From Anaerolineaceae bacterium 46_22 (GTDB taxonomy: Bacteria; Chloroflexota; Anaerolineae; Anaerolineales; Anaerolineaceae): 13,848 nucleotides of DNA. Made by a program: the position numbers and the translations under genes. Positions 1-7,859 of the stretch are shown piece after piece. Below the pieces are notes generated by a model, which worked only from the letters and a program-made list of their open reading frames with translations, did no database searches and was not told the origin of the DNA. Location of the stretch: the NCBI GenBank assembly GCA_001508595.1, contig LGHA01000017.1, forward strand, positions 1 to 13,848, read 5' to 3'. Each line of letters starts with the position of its first letter. Position 1 is the stretch's first letter.

Positions 1-1386
1 TCAGGGAATAACGGCGGCGACACGCTGATTGCCCTGACGTGGTTATCGAGTTGGGGCTTACGAACGACTGCCTTCCTTGCAAAAGAAAGAAAAAGTGATG
101 GGCTTGCAGCGTCCTATCTACATACAGGCGGCAGCATCGTGGACATTTCAAACGGTGAAAGGCTCGATTATTTGGAAGCTGCAATTGAACCCGGAACGAT
201 TATTTTGGATGGCATTTTGGGCACAGGACTAAAACTGCCCCTCAGGGGCGCTTTACTGGACGTTATGGGTAGCGTGTATGTTTTACTTGAAAATCGTGCT
301 GGGGTACGCCTGGTTGCCGTAGACTGCCCTTCAGGGGTCGACTGCGATACAGGGGAGGTTTCGGAGGTCACTTTAACTGCCGATGATACGTTGTGTATGG
401 CAGCAATAAAGCAAGGTTTATTAATACATCCTGCAAGGGAAAAAGCCGGCGAATTGCATCCAATAGATATTGGCATTGGTGAGATATCAATATATGTCCC
501 TGAGCGATTACCGAAAATGATCACCAGTGAGATTGTTAAGAAATATCTTCCTGAAAGACCTTACGAATCTCATAAAGGAACCTTTGGCACGTGTTTTGTG
601 ATTGCGGGTACGCAATCCTCCTACACGGGGGCTGCTTATTTAACTGGAAAGGCGGCTTATCGCGCAGGCTGCGGACTGGTTCACATCGCAACACCAGCTT
701 CAGTACACCAAAGCCTTGCGGGACACTTGCCAGAGGCAGTGTGGACTATCCTGCCAGAGGTTGATGGTGGCTACGGAGAAAAAGGGATTGAGAAATTGGT
801 GAAGACGATTTCAAAGGCTGATTCTGTAGTTATCGGCCCGGGGTGGGGTCTGGCGGATAGTAATTTATCTTTTCTCCACGCGTTGTTAGAAACCATCCCC
901 AGGGAAATTCCCACGGTTTTTGATGCAGATGGGCTGAAGCTGTTAAAGCAAATCCCTCAGTGGTGGCAGATGTTACCTGAAAATTCAATCCTTACGCCGC
1001 ATCCAGGGGAGATGTCAATTCTTACAGAGATAGAAATCAGTGAAATTCAGTTCAATCGTTGGGAAATTGCTAAGAAGTATGCTGAGAAATGGGGTATATG
1101 TCTTGTCTTAAAGGGCGCTGAAACTGTTGTGGCTGATCATGAAGGCAGCCTTTGGCTTAATCCAATCAGTGAACCAGCATTAGCCACTGCCGGCAGCGGT
1201 GATGTCCTTTCAGGATTGATTGGCGGCTTGTTAGCTCAGGGTACATTAAAAAATGAAGCAGCGGTTGTTAGTGTTTGGCTGCACGGGCAGGCTGGCATTT
1301 TAGCAAAGGCGGAACTCGGTACGGATAGATGTGTTACCGCTGTGGATATTTTGAATTCGATTCCTGGAGCTTTTGGTTTAATTTAA
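1..1386 (+). CDS. nnr: Bifunctional NAD(P)H-hydrate epimerase / ADP-dependent dehydratase (5' end missing)
   Basis: Repairs NADHX and NADPHX, the damaged hydrated nicotinamide cofactors: the N-terminal domain epimerises the R and S forms and the C-terminal domain dehydrates the S form using ADP (known for the YjeF/Nnr family). The reading frame is open from base 1, so the gene starts upstream of the window; the GTG at 139 is internal. Codons 2-7 read GNNGGD, the epimerase nucleotide-binding loop. DGILGTG (about codons 70-76) and DCPSGVD (108-114) complete the epimerase domain. The dehydratase domain starts near HKGTFG (191) and contains VIGPGWG, DADGLKLL, LTPHPGE and the ATAGSGD ADP/Mg site, with Asp at codon 401. 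Length after the break (461 codons) fits the fused enzyme. The residue after GNNGGD is Thr where Gly is common. It ends 41 bases before a shared terminator. Family call is very secure. Confidence 0.95.
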   Translation, partial: SGNNGGDTLIALTWLSSWGLRTTAFLAKERKSDGLAASYLHTGGSIVDISNGERLDYLEAAIEPGTIILDGILGTGLKLPLRGALLDVMGSVYVLLENRAGVRLVAVDCPSGVDCDTGEVSEVTLTADDTLCMAAIKQGLLIHPAREKAGELHPIDIGIGEISIYVPERLPKMITSEIVKKYLPERPYESHKGTFGTCFVIAGTQSSYTGAAYLTGKAAYRAGCGLVHIATPASVHQSLAGHLPEAVWTILPEVDGGYGEKGIEKLVKTISKADSVVIGPGWGLADSNLSFLHALLETIPREIPTVFDADGLKLLKQIPQWWQMLPENSILTPHPGEMSILTEIEISEIQFNRWEIAKKYAEKWGICLVLKGAETVVADHEGSLWLNPISEPALATAGSGDVLSGLIGGLLAQGTLKNEAAVVSVWLHGQAGILAKAELGTDRCVTAVDILNSIPGAFGLI

Positions 1387-1427
1387 GAAAGTATGATAAA
1401 TAAGCTCAGGTAATTGGAAATAAGCAA

Positions 1428-1457
1428 AAAAAGAGGCCGGTGATGCCGGCCTCTTTT
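1428..1457. terminator. Bidirectional intrinsic terminator
   Basis: Perfect inverted repeat AAGAGGCCGG (1431-1440) and CCGGCCTCTT (1446-1455), extended by two A-T pairs, with a 5-base loop. On the minus strand the stem is followed by a run of seven T, so it is a strong terminator for the YtxH gene ending at 1462. On the plus strand a shorter T4 run serves nnr. Confidence 0.88.
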
Positions 1458-1461
1458 GCGT

Positions 1462-1818
1462 TTAGATTTCCGATTCGCTGACTGCTTGTTCTTTGGGATT
1501 AATTGTCCCGGCGATTTTTTCACGACTTTCTTCTAAGGTTTTTTCGCCTTTAACCTTCATTTCCTCTGCTTGTTGTTTAGCAAGCCTTGTCCATTCATCG
1601 GTTTTTACTTTTGCTTCTTTCATGGCTTCTTCTGCTTTTAACCTTGCTTCTTCAACAGATTCGGAAGCACGATCGCGAAGTTCAATTGCTTTATCATGAA
1701 TTAAAGTGCGGGTCTCATCGCCAGCCTGGGGGGCAAACAGCAGTGACACCGCAGCGCCAGTAAGACCTCCAACAAGGAAACCTATTAAGAATGCACCAAA
1801 ATCATTATTTTCTGACAT
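1462..1818 (-). CDS. YtxH-domain small membrane protein
   Basis: A 118-residue protein. Residues 8-29 form one Gly-rich membrane segment, followed by LLFAPQAGDETR, the YtxH-family signature (the known form is LLFAPxxGxETR). The rest, about residues 38-105, is a highly charged Lys/Glu/Ala helix likely to form a cytoplasmic or peripheral coiled coil. It ends in a soluble tail, SESEI. A strong Shine-Dalgarno AAGGAGAAAG (minus strand of 1821-1830) sits just before the ATG. The gene is 52 bases downstream of a two-TM gene. In Bacillus subtilis ytxG and ytxH are adjacent in a stress-induced operon, and this pair looks like the same arrangement. The molecular function of YtxH is not known; an envelope or stress role is inference. 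Confidence 0.8.
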   Translation of the reverse strand: MSENNDFGAFLIGFLVGGLTGAAVSLLFAPQAGDETRTLIHDKAIELRDRASESVEEARLKAEEAMKEAKVKTDEWTRLAKQQAEEMKVKGEKTLEESREKIAGTINPKEQAVSESEI

Positions 1819-1870
1819 ATCTTTCTCCTTTATGACTAATTTATTTTAATTATAATCACTAATTATTGCA

Positions 1871-2308
1871 CTATTTCTTTGATGGTTTGATGATCCTTTT
1901 AAACATTGCTAAATACTCGTTGAGCTTGATCACCGGTTCTGTCAGATTGTTGCTGAGAAATTGTGTTGTCCCTTTCAGAGTGTTGACGGTTTCAGTCGTC
2001 GAATCCAGGATGGGACGGATTTCGTTCTGGAGGAGGTTGATCAGGATGGCAAGTTGTACAATCAAAACAACCAAAGCAATCCCAAGGACCAGGGAAGTTA
2101 ATGCCATAAGAATTATGAAGATGTCCCTGATTTGTGCTGTCACATCCTTGTCAGCTCTAACTAAAAAAATTGTCGCAACAACGACTGCAGCAAGGATTAA
2201 TATGCCTGCAACAATGCCAATAATCAGGTACTTATTGTTTTTAGTCTCAGCCTTTTGTTCAATGCTGATTTCTTCTTGCAATTGTTTAACTTTTATTTCA
2301 TCTGTCAT
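1871..2308 (-). CDS. Two-TM membrane protein, YtxG/DUF948-like
   Basis: A 145-residue protein with a charged N-terminus (1-26) and two strong hydrophobic segments at about 27-50 and 63-91. An amphipathic Thr/Asn/Leu-rich helix follows (about 92-132: EIRPILDSTTETVNTLKG and onward), with a basic end KRIIKPSKK. The membrane anchor plus amphipathic helix resembles DUF948/YtxG proteins, though those usually have a single anchor, so the family link is an inference supported by the following YtxH gene. The ATG has AGGT about seven bases upstream. It lies 73 bases downstream of scpA on the same strand and may share its transcript. No enzymatic motif is visible. Confidence 0.65.
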   Translation of the reverse strand: MTDEIKVKQLQEEISIEQKAETKNNKYLIIGIVAGILILAAVVVATIFLVRADKDVTAQIRDIFIILMALTSLVLGIALVVLIVQLAILINLLQNEIRPILDSTTETVNTLKGTTQFLSNNLTEPVIKLNEYLAMFKRIIKPSKK

Positions 2309-2380
2309 AGATATTACCTGATCAAATTCTAATAATATTCAATTATTTAGGAATAACAGTTGAAGTTAATTATAACGGAT

Positions 2381-3154
2381 TTAATCATCGAGTGCCAATT
2401 GGAACTCATCTTCAAGAAAAGTATTCTCCGTTGCTTTTATATTGATATCTGAAAAGAGACTCTCTTGTTCAGCGAAAGCGTAATTCTGTTTTATCATTTC
2501 AAGGATTGCTAGGAAAAGAACAATGGCATCAATTCTATCTGCATCCTTGTGCAAGAGATAACGATAGGACAGCCTATCCGTCTTTCTGAGATGATTGATC
2601 AGCTCGCGTATTTTATTTTTGATCGTCCTTCGTGGAATTGTCACAACCGAGGTTAAAGGCGCGGCCTCCTCTTCGTAGCGATACAAGGTTTTCAGCATTT
2701 CTACAAGGTCGTCAATCGAGATCCCCTTGAGGTCAAGCTGTTCATCGATGACGGGTGGGGGCGCTAAGCGAATGTAAGAATGCTGTCCTTTTTCTTCCAT
2801 TTTTTGGAGCCAATTGGCGGCGTTTTTGATCTCGCGATAGATCCTGAGCTGTCTAGCCAGGGTTTCAGCTGGGTCTTCCTCGCCCTCTTCCCTGACGGGC
2901 GGCCTGGGTAGGAGTGCTTCTGATTTGATTTGGATCAGCTTCGCAGCGACAATCAAAAATCCCGAAACCTCAACAGCAGATTTTTCCGGCATTCTTTCGA
3001 GGTGTATGAGGTATTGATCTGTCACTTTTGCCAGAGCAAGGCGAGTGATCTCAAGCTCTGCTTTGGTGATCAGATCCAGAAGCAGATCCAGAGGACCTTC
3101 ATAGACATCCGTATGAATTGTATAACTGGCACCAGGTCTATTGATATATTCCAT
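2381..3154 (-). CDS. scpA: Segregation and condensation protein A (kleisin)
   Basis: The kleisin subunit that bridges the SMC heads and recruits ScpB, giving the chromosome condensation and segregation complex on the nucleoid. The 257-residue product begins MEYINRPGASYTIHTDVYEG and continues PLDLLLDLITKAELEI, the classical ScpA N-terminus that binds the SMC neck. The middle has the helix VSGFLIVAAKLIQIKSEALL and an acidic stretch, and the C-terminal winged helix (about 185-240) contains DAIVLFLAILEMIKQ, which binds the SMC head. The open frame extends to 3280, but the added 42 residues are unlike the family, and AGGAA sits eight bases before the ATG at 3154, so this start was chosen. It is divergent from rnc-smc, so its partner SMC lies about 1 kb away. 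No scpB is seen in the window. Confidence 0.93.
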   Translation of the reverse strand: MEYINRPGASYTIHTDVYEGPLDLLLDLITKAELEITRLALAKVTDQYLIHLERMPEKSAVEVSGFLIVAAKLIQIKSEALLPRPPVREEGEEDPAETLARQLRIYREIKNAANWLQKMEEKGQHSYIRLAPPPVIDEQLDLKGISIDDLVEMLKTLYRYEEEAAPLTSVVTIPRRTIKNKIRELINHLRKTDRLSYRYLLHKDADRIDAIVLFLAILEMIKQNYAFAEQESLFSDINIKATENTFLEDEFQLALDD

Positions 3155-3172
3155 AATTTTTTCCTGACATCC

Positions 3173-3178
3173 ATTATA
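3173..3178 (-). promoter_or_regulatory. Possible -10 element for scpA
   Basis: The minus strand reads a perfect TATAAT 19 bases before the scpA ATG. A -35 match at 16-18 bases spacing is poor, and transcription from here would give a leader of only about 12 bases. The sequence match is clear but its use is uncertain. Confidence 0.35.
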
Positions 3179-3283
3179 CCCTTGCGATTTTGATTCATGA
3201 GAAGTTAGTTTTTTTAACTGAAAAATGAAAACAATAAGTAGTTTTATATTCAGGCTTTCACATCGGGGTACAAGGACCAATGT

Positions 3284-3312
3284 TTGTCATTTTTGATAAA
3301 ATCAGTTACAAT
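3284..3312 (+). promoter_or_regulatory. Sigma-70-type promoter for rnc-smc
   Basis: TTGTCA (3284-3289) and TACAAT (3307-3312) are separated by exactly 17 bases. The predicted start, near 3319, gives an rnc leader of about 100 bases that contains the hairpins at 3353-3420. Confidence 0.65.
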
Positions 3313-3352
3313 CATGTTCGGTTTATCAACAGGTTAATGACGTTAATTGAAC

Positions 3353-3420
3353 TGTTGATGCGCAAGCCATTTATCGAGAATGGCTCGCGCATCGATAGTT
3401 CTGGAGAAAGGATCCAGAAC
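3353..3420 (+). promoter_or_regulatory. Double-hairpin leader of rnc (possible RNase III autoregulatory site)
   Basis: Two stem-loops lie back to back before the rnc start. The first pairs 3357-3372 with 3378-3393, with a single A-C mismatch (3364/3386) and one G-U pair, and may extend outward to 3353/3397. It has no T-run, so it is not a terminator. The second is a perfect 8-bp stem, GTTCTGGA (3398-3405) with TCCAGAAC (3413-3420). Its 7-base loop GAAAGGA holds the Shine-Dalgarno, and its 3' arm ends one base before the ATG at 3422. Escherichia coli RNase III is known to cleave a stem-loop in its own rnc leader; equivalence here is inference. Confidence 0.6.
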
Positions 3421-3421
3421 A

Positions 3422-4138
3422 ATGGTGGATATGTTTACGACGGAATCCCCTGAACATTTTTCTAATCGATTAGGATTACCCTTTACGAATTATTTCTTGT
3501 TGTCCAGAGCCCTTACGCATCGTTCCTATTTGAATGAGTATAAGGATGCCATAGAGGATAATGAAAGGCTGGAATTTTTGGGGGATGCCGTCCTTGATTT
3601 TGTTGTTGCAGATTGGTTGTATAACCATTATCCGGAAAAGCCAGAAGGTGATCTAACACGCTTGCGAGCCGCACTGGTGCACACTGACCAGTTGGCAAAT
3701 TTTGCGAGGGAAATTGACCTTGGCCAGGCATTGCGATTGGGAAGGGGAGAGGTTCAGGCGGGAGGAAGGGAACGTTCAACTTTGCTCTGTGACGCTTTTG
3801 AAGCCTTGATTGGTGCCCTGTATCTGGATGGCGGCATACCAGCTGTCAATGATTTTCTCTTTCCTTTGCTTAAAGAAGTGGTTGATTTTATTTTTATGAA
3901 TCACCTGGATGAAGACACAAAGAGCCGTCTTCAAGAATGGGCACAAGGGCACGGCTTTAACTCGCCAAAGTATGTGTTAATCTCAGAAAAGGGGCCTGAC
4001 CATAATAAAATTTTTGAAATGGAGGTCAGGATTGGCCAACAATCATATGGCAGTGGATTGGGTTCAAGTAAACAATTGGCAGAAAAGGCAGCAGCGAAGG
4101 AAGCATTGCAAAAACTTGGGGTATTGGAGCTAAACTGA
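3422..4138 (+). CDS. rnc: Ribonuclease III
   Basis: Endonuclease that cleaves double-stranded RNA, maturing rRNA precursors and processing mRNAs. The 238-residue product has the catalytic domain with signature NERLEFLGDAVLD (about 47-59). Glu48, Glu51 and Asp55, with Asp124 and Glu127 in CDAFEALIGALYLD, match the known metal-binding residues. The C-terminal double-stranded RNA-binding domain (about 165-236) ends in SSKQLAEKAAAKEALQKLG. An in-frame ATG at 3380 would add 14 residues, but it lies inside the leader hairpin and has no good ribosome site. The ATG at 3422 has AAAGGA nine bases upstream and gives the usual family length. Only three bases separate its stop from smc, so the two are translationally linked. 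Confidence 0.95.
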   Translation: MVDMFTTESPEHFSNRLGLPFTNYFLLSRALTHRSYLNEYKDAIEDNERLEFLGDAVLDFVVADWLYNHYPEKPEGDLTRLRAALVHTDQLANFAREIDLGQALRLGRGEVQAGGRERSTLLCDAFEALIGALYLDGGIPAVNDFLFPLLKEVVDFIFMNHLDEDTKSRLQEWAQGHGFNSPKYVLISEKGPDHNKIFEMEVRIGQQSYGSGLGSSKQLAEKAAAKEALQKLGVLELN

Positions 4139-4141
4139 TCT

Positions 4142-7100
4142 ATGAAACAACGCCTTAAATCACTGGAAATGCAGGGGTATAAAACCTTTGCCACACTGAC
4201 ACGTTTGGAATTCCCCGGACAGGTCACAGCAATTGTTGGCCCGAATGGATCGGGAAAATCCAACATAGCCGACAGCGTACGTTGGGTTCTCGGCGAACAA
4301 TCATTTTCCTTGTTGAGAGCAAAAAAGACTGAGGATATGATCTTCTCAGGTTCACAGCAGCGTTCACGTTCAGGGATGGCTTTATCGACGATAACTTTTA
4401 ACAATGAGGATGGATGGCTGCCGATCGATTATTCGGAAGTCGCAATCTCTCGTCGTGCTTATCGAGATGGTCAGAACGAATATCTTTTGAACGGGCAAAA
4501 AGTAAGGTTAAAGGATATTTCAGAACTGCTTTCTCAGACAGGTTTATCTGAAAGGAATTATACAATCATCGGGCAAGGCCTGGTGGATGTTGCTCTGGCG
4601 CTTAAGCCTGATGAGCGGCGGCAATTGTTTGAAGAGGCTGCAGGGATCGGCCTTTACCGATCACGAAAGGAAGATTCGCTTCGCCGGTTGGAAAGTACCA
4701 GGAAAAATCTAGATCGTATTCTGGACATAATGACAGAAATTCGTCCTCGCTTACGCAGCCTTGAGCGCCAATCTAAAAGGTTTGAGGAATTTCAAAGTTT
4801 GCGCTCAGAATTAGAAGCACTTCTCCTGGAGTGGTATGGCTATCATTGGTATCAACGGCAGCAAGATTTAAGGATTGTGAGCATTGATTACCAGGACCAG
4901 GAAAAGCGACTTAATGCCTTACGACAAAAACATTCAGAATCTGACCAGAGTGTAGAAGAAGCTCGTACGGCGCTTCAGTTGAATCGAAAGGAATTAGAAG
5001 AAGCTCACCGAGAATCAGCCGATTATCATCATCAACTGGAAAAGGCAACTCGTCAGCTGGCAATCATTGAAGAGCGACAACGGTCCCATAATCAGCAAAA
5101 GAGTAATCTCGAGATTGACATTGCCCATCTTCAGGAAGAAATTTCACAATTAGAATCGCAAGAAGCTGCCTATAAAGCGGAAATTGAAAGGCACGCTTCA
5201 GAATTCGAGGCTGCTGAAAAAGCATTCAAGGATGCGCAGGAAGAATTCGATACGATATCAGCCCAAAAAGAAACACAGGATTCGAGACTGACTCAACTGC
5301 GTCAGGCACGCGTTGCTGTTGAAACAGACAAGGTCCAGACTTTAGCGCATTTGGAAGAGTGGCGCTCACGGATGAGCTCTTTACTTGAAGAAAAAGATAA
5401 AGTTCAATCCGCTGTTAAGAAATTGCAGGATGAAGAAACTCCAATTAAGAATCGGGTTGAAGTTATTAGAGAATCGCTTAACAAATTAATTGGTAGTAAA
5501 GAACAAATTAAAGAAAGCGTTATAAATAAACAAAAAGAAATCGATCAGTTCCGGATTGATCTGAGGAATCTTGAGATTAAGATCTCAGAAGAGGAAACAA
5601 AGGAATCCAAGCTGGCCGCACAATTGGATGTGCTCACGCAGGCTGAAGCTGCGCTGGCGGGATATTCAGAGGGTTCAAAGTCCGTCGTCGAAGATTCGAG
5701 AAAAGGGCGGCTGCCAGGTGGCATTGAACCTCTGTCAAAGCACATTGTTGTGGATGAAAAGTATGAAATTGCGATCAGCGCAGCATTAGGAGAACTGGCA
5801 GATCTTTTGGTGGTTCCCTCAGGTAAAAGTGAACTCGTCATCGAATATCTTGAATCAAAAGATCGGGATCGCGTTGCACTTGTTGCTTTAGATCGTATCA
5901 GGACACAAAATAAGAACCAAATATCCATGAAGGATGGGGTTTTTGGATTTGCAAATGAGTTGATCCAGGTGGACAGCAAATACCGTCGTTTGGTAGATGA
6001 GCTTTTCTCCGATATTCTGATTGTAAGGGACCGAAAGAGCGCGCAATCTATTCAATCTTCACTTGTCGGTACAATGAAAGCTGTCACATTGAAAGGCATG
6101 GTTTTTCACGCGAATGGCGTCATGATTTCTGGCAATCATACTTCTGGCAAACGTATTGGCAGAACACGTCAAAAAAATGAAATGACGAAAGAATTAAGCC
6201 AGCTTGACCAGAAAATTAATACCCTGAAAACAAAAAAGAGTAACTTATCAGGGACAATGGCGTCAGAACAGATCGATTATCAGGTACTTCAAGAAAAATT
6301 AGCTCATGCTGAGGAAGAAGCAGACCAGGCTAAGCAGCAGCTCCAGGGTTTGAGAGATGGCTTGACAAGGATCAATGAGCAGTTATCCTGGCATCATCAA
6401 AGACTGCATGATATCGAAGAGAATATCAATAATACGAGTTCAGAGATTTCCTCTGCCGATGCTAAGCTGACAGAATTCAATGGCCGTATTGAAAACTTTT
6501 TTCAGGAAGAAAGAAGTATCCGTGAAAGTGTCAAATCCATTCCTCTTTTTGAAACACAGCAATCCTTAAACCACTGGCAGACACATCGAATTGTCACAAA
6601 AAATGCCTTAGCATCAGCCCAGCAGCGTTACGATGAACATAAATCTCGTCTTCAAGAAGCGCTTCAGCGATTTGAAACCTACCAAGCGCGACTTCAAGGG
6701 ATTGAAGATGGCCTGTTTGAAACAAAAGAACAAACAGAAGTTCTGAAAAACCAGGTAAGCCAAATCGAAACAAGCATTGAACAGGTAGATTCAGATAAGA
6801 TCAAACCTTTAAGTGAGAGCACGACACAAAACGAGACAGAATTATCTGCTTTAGAAAAAATGCAAGATCATTCTCATAAACAAGTGGTGATTGCAGAGCG
6901 ACATTTTGCACAATTAGAGCTTGAATTGAGCCGCAGAAAAGACCAATTAAATAACTTGCGAGAAAGAATTGAGGATGATTTTGGGTTGGTCTCTTTTGAA
7001 TATGAGGAAAATGTTGATGGACCAAAACCGCTGCCTTTTGATGGCGATTTTGTAGAAAATTTACCTCGGCAGCAAACCCTGTCAAAAGATTGTGAAGAAA

Positions 7101-7750
7101 ATATTAAACGGCTAAAAAGCCAGATTCGCAGAATTGGCGCAATCAATCCAGAGGCTCAACGAGAATACCTGGAAGTCAAAGAACGTTATGAATTCCTAAC
7201 ACAACAAATTGACGATCTTGAAAAAGCCAGCGCAAATTTGAAGGAAGTTATTGGGACTTTAGATCATTTGATGGAACAGGATTTCATTAAAACCTTCAAG
7301 GCTGTTGATCATGAGTTTTCAGAATATTTTTCAGCATTATTCAATGGGGGAGAAGCGAGATTGGTCTTCATCGACGAGGAAAACCCGGTTGAAGGCGGTG
7401 TTGATATTATTGCAAGGCTGCCTGGACGCCGGCAGCAGGGCTTAGCCTTGTTATCTGGCGGTGAACGGAGCCTTACAGCGGTTGCCCTGATTTTCGCCTT
7501 GTTGAAAGTCTCACCGACGCCCTTCTGTATTCTTGATGAGGTTGATGCGATGTTGGATGAGTCCAATGTTGGGCGTTTTATTGATCTTGTGCGGGAGCTT
7601 TCAAAGAAAACGCAATTCGTTATTATCACTCATAACAGAAACACCGTTCAAGCAGCGGATGTTATTTATGGTGTGACGATGGGACGAGATTCGGCAAGTC
7701 AAATGATAAGCCTGAAGCTTGAAGATGTTGATGAAACTTATCTTGAATAA
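4142..7750 (+). CDS. smc: Chromosome segregation SMC ATPase
   Basis: Dimeric ATPase that loops and condenses DNA together with ScpA and ScpB. The 1202-residue product has the full SMC layout. The N-terminal head carries Walker A GPNGSGKSN (33-41) and the Q-loop region YTIIGQGLVD (about 141-150). A long Glu/Lys/Gln-rich coiled coil runs over about 170-500. The hinge (about 505-665) begins GYSEGSKSVVEDSRKGRLPG. The returning coil runs to about 1010, and the C-terminal head holds signature LSGGERSLTA (from 1104) and Walker B CILDEVDAMLDESN (catalytic Asp1132-Glu1133). Nothing is truncated. It follows rnc by three bases; GGAG lies about 12 bases before the ATG. Such rnc-smc pairing is common in bacteria, and here the partner scpA is divergent just upstream. 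Confidence 0.97.
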   Translation: MKQRLKSLEMQGYKTFATLTRLEFPGQVTAIVGPNGSGKSNIADSVRWVLGEQSFSLLRAKKTEDMIFSGSQQRSRSGMALSTITFNNEDGWLPIDYSEVAISRRAYRDGQNEYLLNGQKVRLKDISELLSQTGLSERNYTIIGQGLVDVALALKPDERRQLFEEAAGIGLYRSRKEDSLRRLESTRKNLDRILDIMTEIRPRLRSLERQSKRFEEFQSLRSELEALLLEWYGYHWYQRQQDLRIVSIDYQDQEKRLNALRQKHSESDQSVEEARTALQLNRKELEEAHRESADYHHQLEKATRQLAIIEERQRSHNQQKSNLEIDIAHLQEEISQLESQEAAYKAEIERHASEFEAAEKAFKDAQEEFDTISAQKETQDSRLTQLRQARVAVETDKVQTLAHLEEWRSRMSSLLEEKDKVQSAVKKLQDEETPIKNRVEVIRESLNKLIGSKEQIKESVINKQKEIDQFRIDLRNLEIKISEEETKESKLAAQLDVLTQAEAALAGYSEGSKSVVEDSRKGRLPGGIEPLSKHIVVDEKYEIAISAALGELADLLVVPSGKSELVIEYLESKDRDRVALVALDRIRTQNKNQISMKDGVFGFANELIQVDSKYRRLVDELFSDILIVRDRKSAQSIQSSLVGTMKAVTLKGMVFHANGVMISGNHTSGKRIGRTRQKNEMTKELSQLDQKINTLKTKKSNLSGTMASEQIDYQVLQEKLAHAEEEADQAKQQLQGLRDGLTRINEQLSWHHQRLHDIEENINNTSSEISSADAKLTEFNGRIENFFQEERSIRESVKSIPLFETQQSLNHWQTHRIVTKNALASAQQRYDEHKSRLQEALQRFETYQARLQGIEDGLFETKEQTEVLKNQVSQIETSIEQVDSDKIKPLSESTTQNETELSALEKMQDHSHKQVVIAERHFAQLELELSRRKDQLNNLRERIEDDFGLVSFEYEENVDGPKPLPFDGDFVENLPRQQTLSKDCEENIKRLKSQIRRIGAINPEAQREYLEVKERYEFLTQQIDDLEKASANLKEVIGTLDHLMEQDFIKTFKAVDHEFSEYFSALFNGGEARLVFIDEENPVEGGVDIIARLPGRRQQGLALLSGGERSLTAVALIFALLKVSPTPFCILDEVDAMLDESNVGRFIDLVRELSKKTQFVIITHNRNTVQAADVIYGVTMGRDSASQMISLKLEDVDETYLE

Positions 7751-7811
7751 TCAGTAACTCTTGGAATTCAATCGGGCAGTGAATTATCAAATTGATTGTA
7801 AATGAAAAATA

Positions 7812-7834
7812 AAAGGCGCCGAAATGGCGCCTTT
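7812..7834. terminator. Bidirectional terminator between smc and the PPIase operon
   Basis: A 9-bp stem, AAAGGCGCC (7812-7820) with GGCGCCTTT (7826-7834), and loop GAAAT, lies in the 109-base gap between convergent genes. On the minus strand it is followed by TTTTATTTTT-like sequence, so it best serves the rpsF-ssb-rpsR-PPIase operon. The plus-strand tail is A/T rich but less regular. Confidence 0.8.
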
Positions 7835-7859
7835 ATTATTTCTGTTCATCCCTTTGGGA

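Noticed and set aside
139..141. GTG at 139 as the start of nnr
   Set aside because: The frame is open to base 1 and encodes the GNNGGD epimerase loop, so the gene is cut by the window edge.
3155..3280. A 42-residue N-terminal extension of ScpA in the open frame
   Set aside because: It is unlike the family, spans the intergenic region including a TATAAT, and MEYINRPG at 3154 has a good ribosome site.
3301..3350. A second small gene or RNA between the rnc promoter and hairpins
   Set aside because: No start with ribosome site, no extended frame and no stable stem were found.
3380..3421. Upstream ATG for RNase III
   Set aside because: It sits in the 3' arm of the leader hairpin, lacks a ribosome site, and would make the protein longer than usual.
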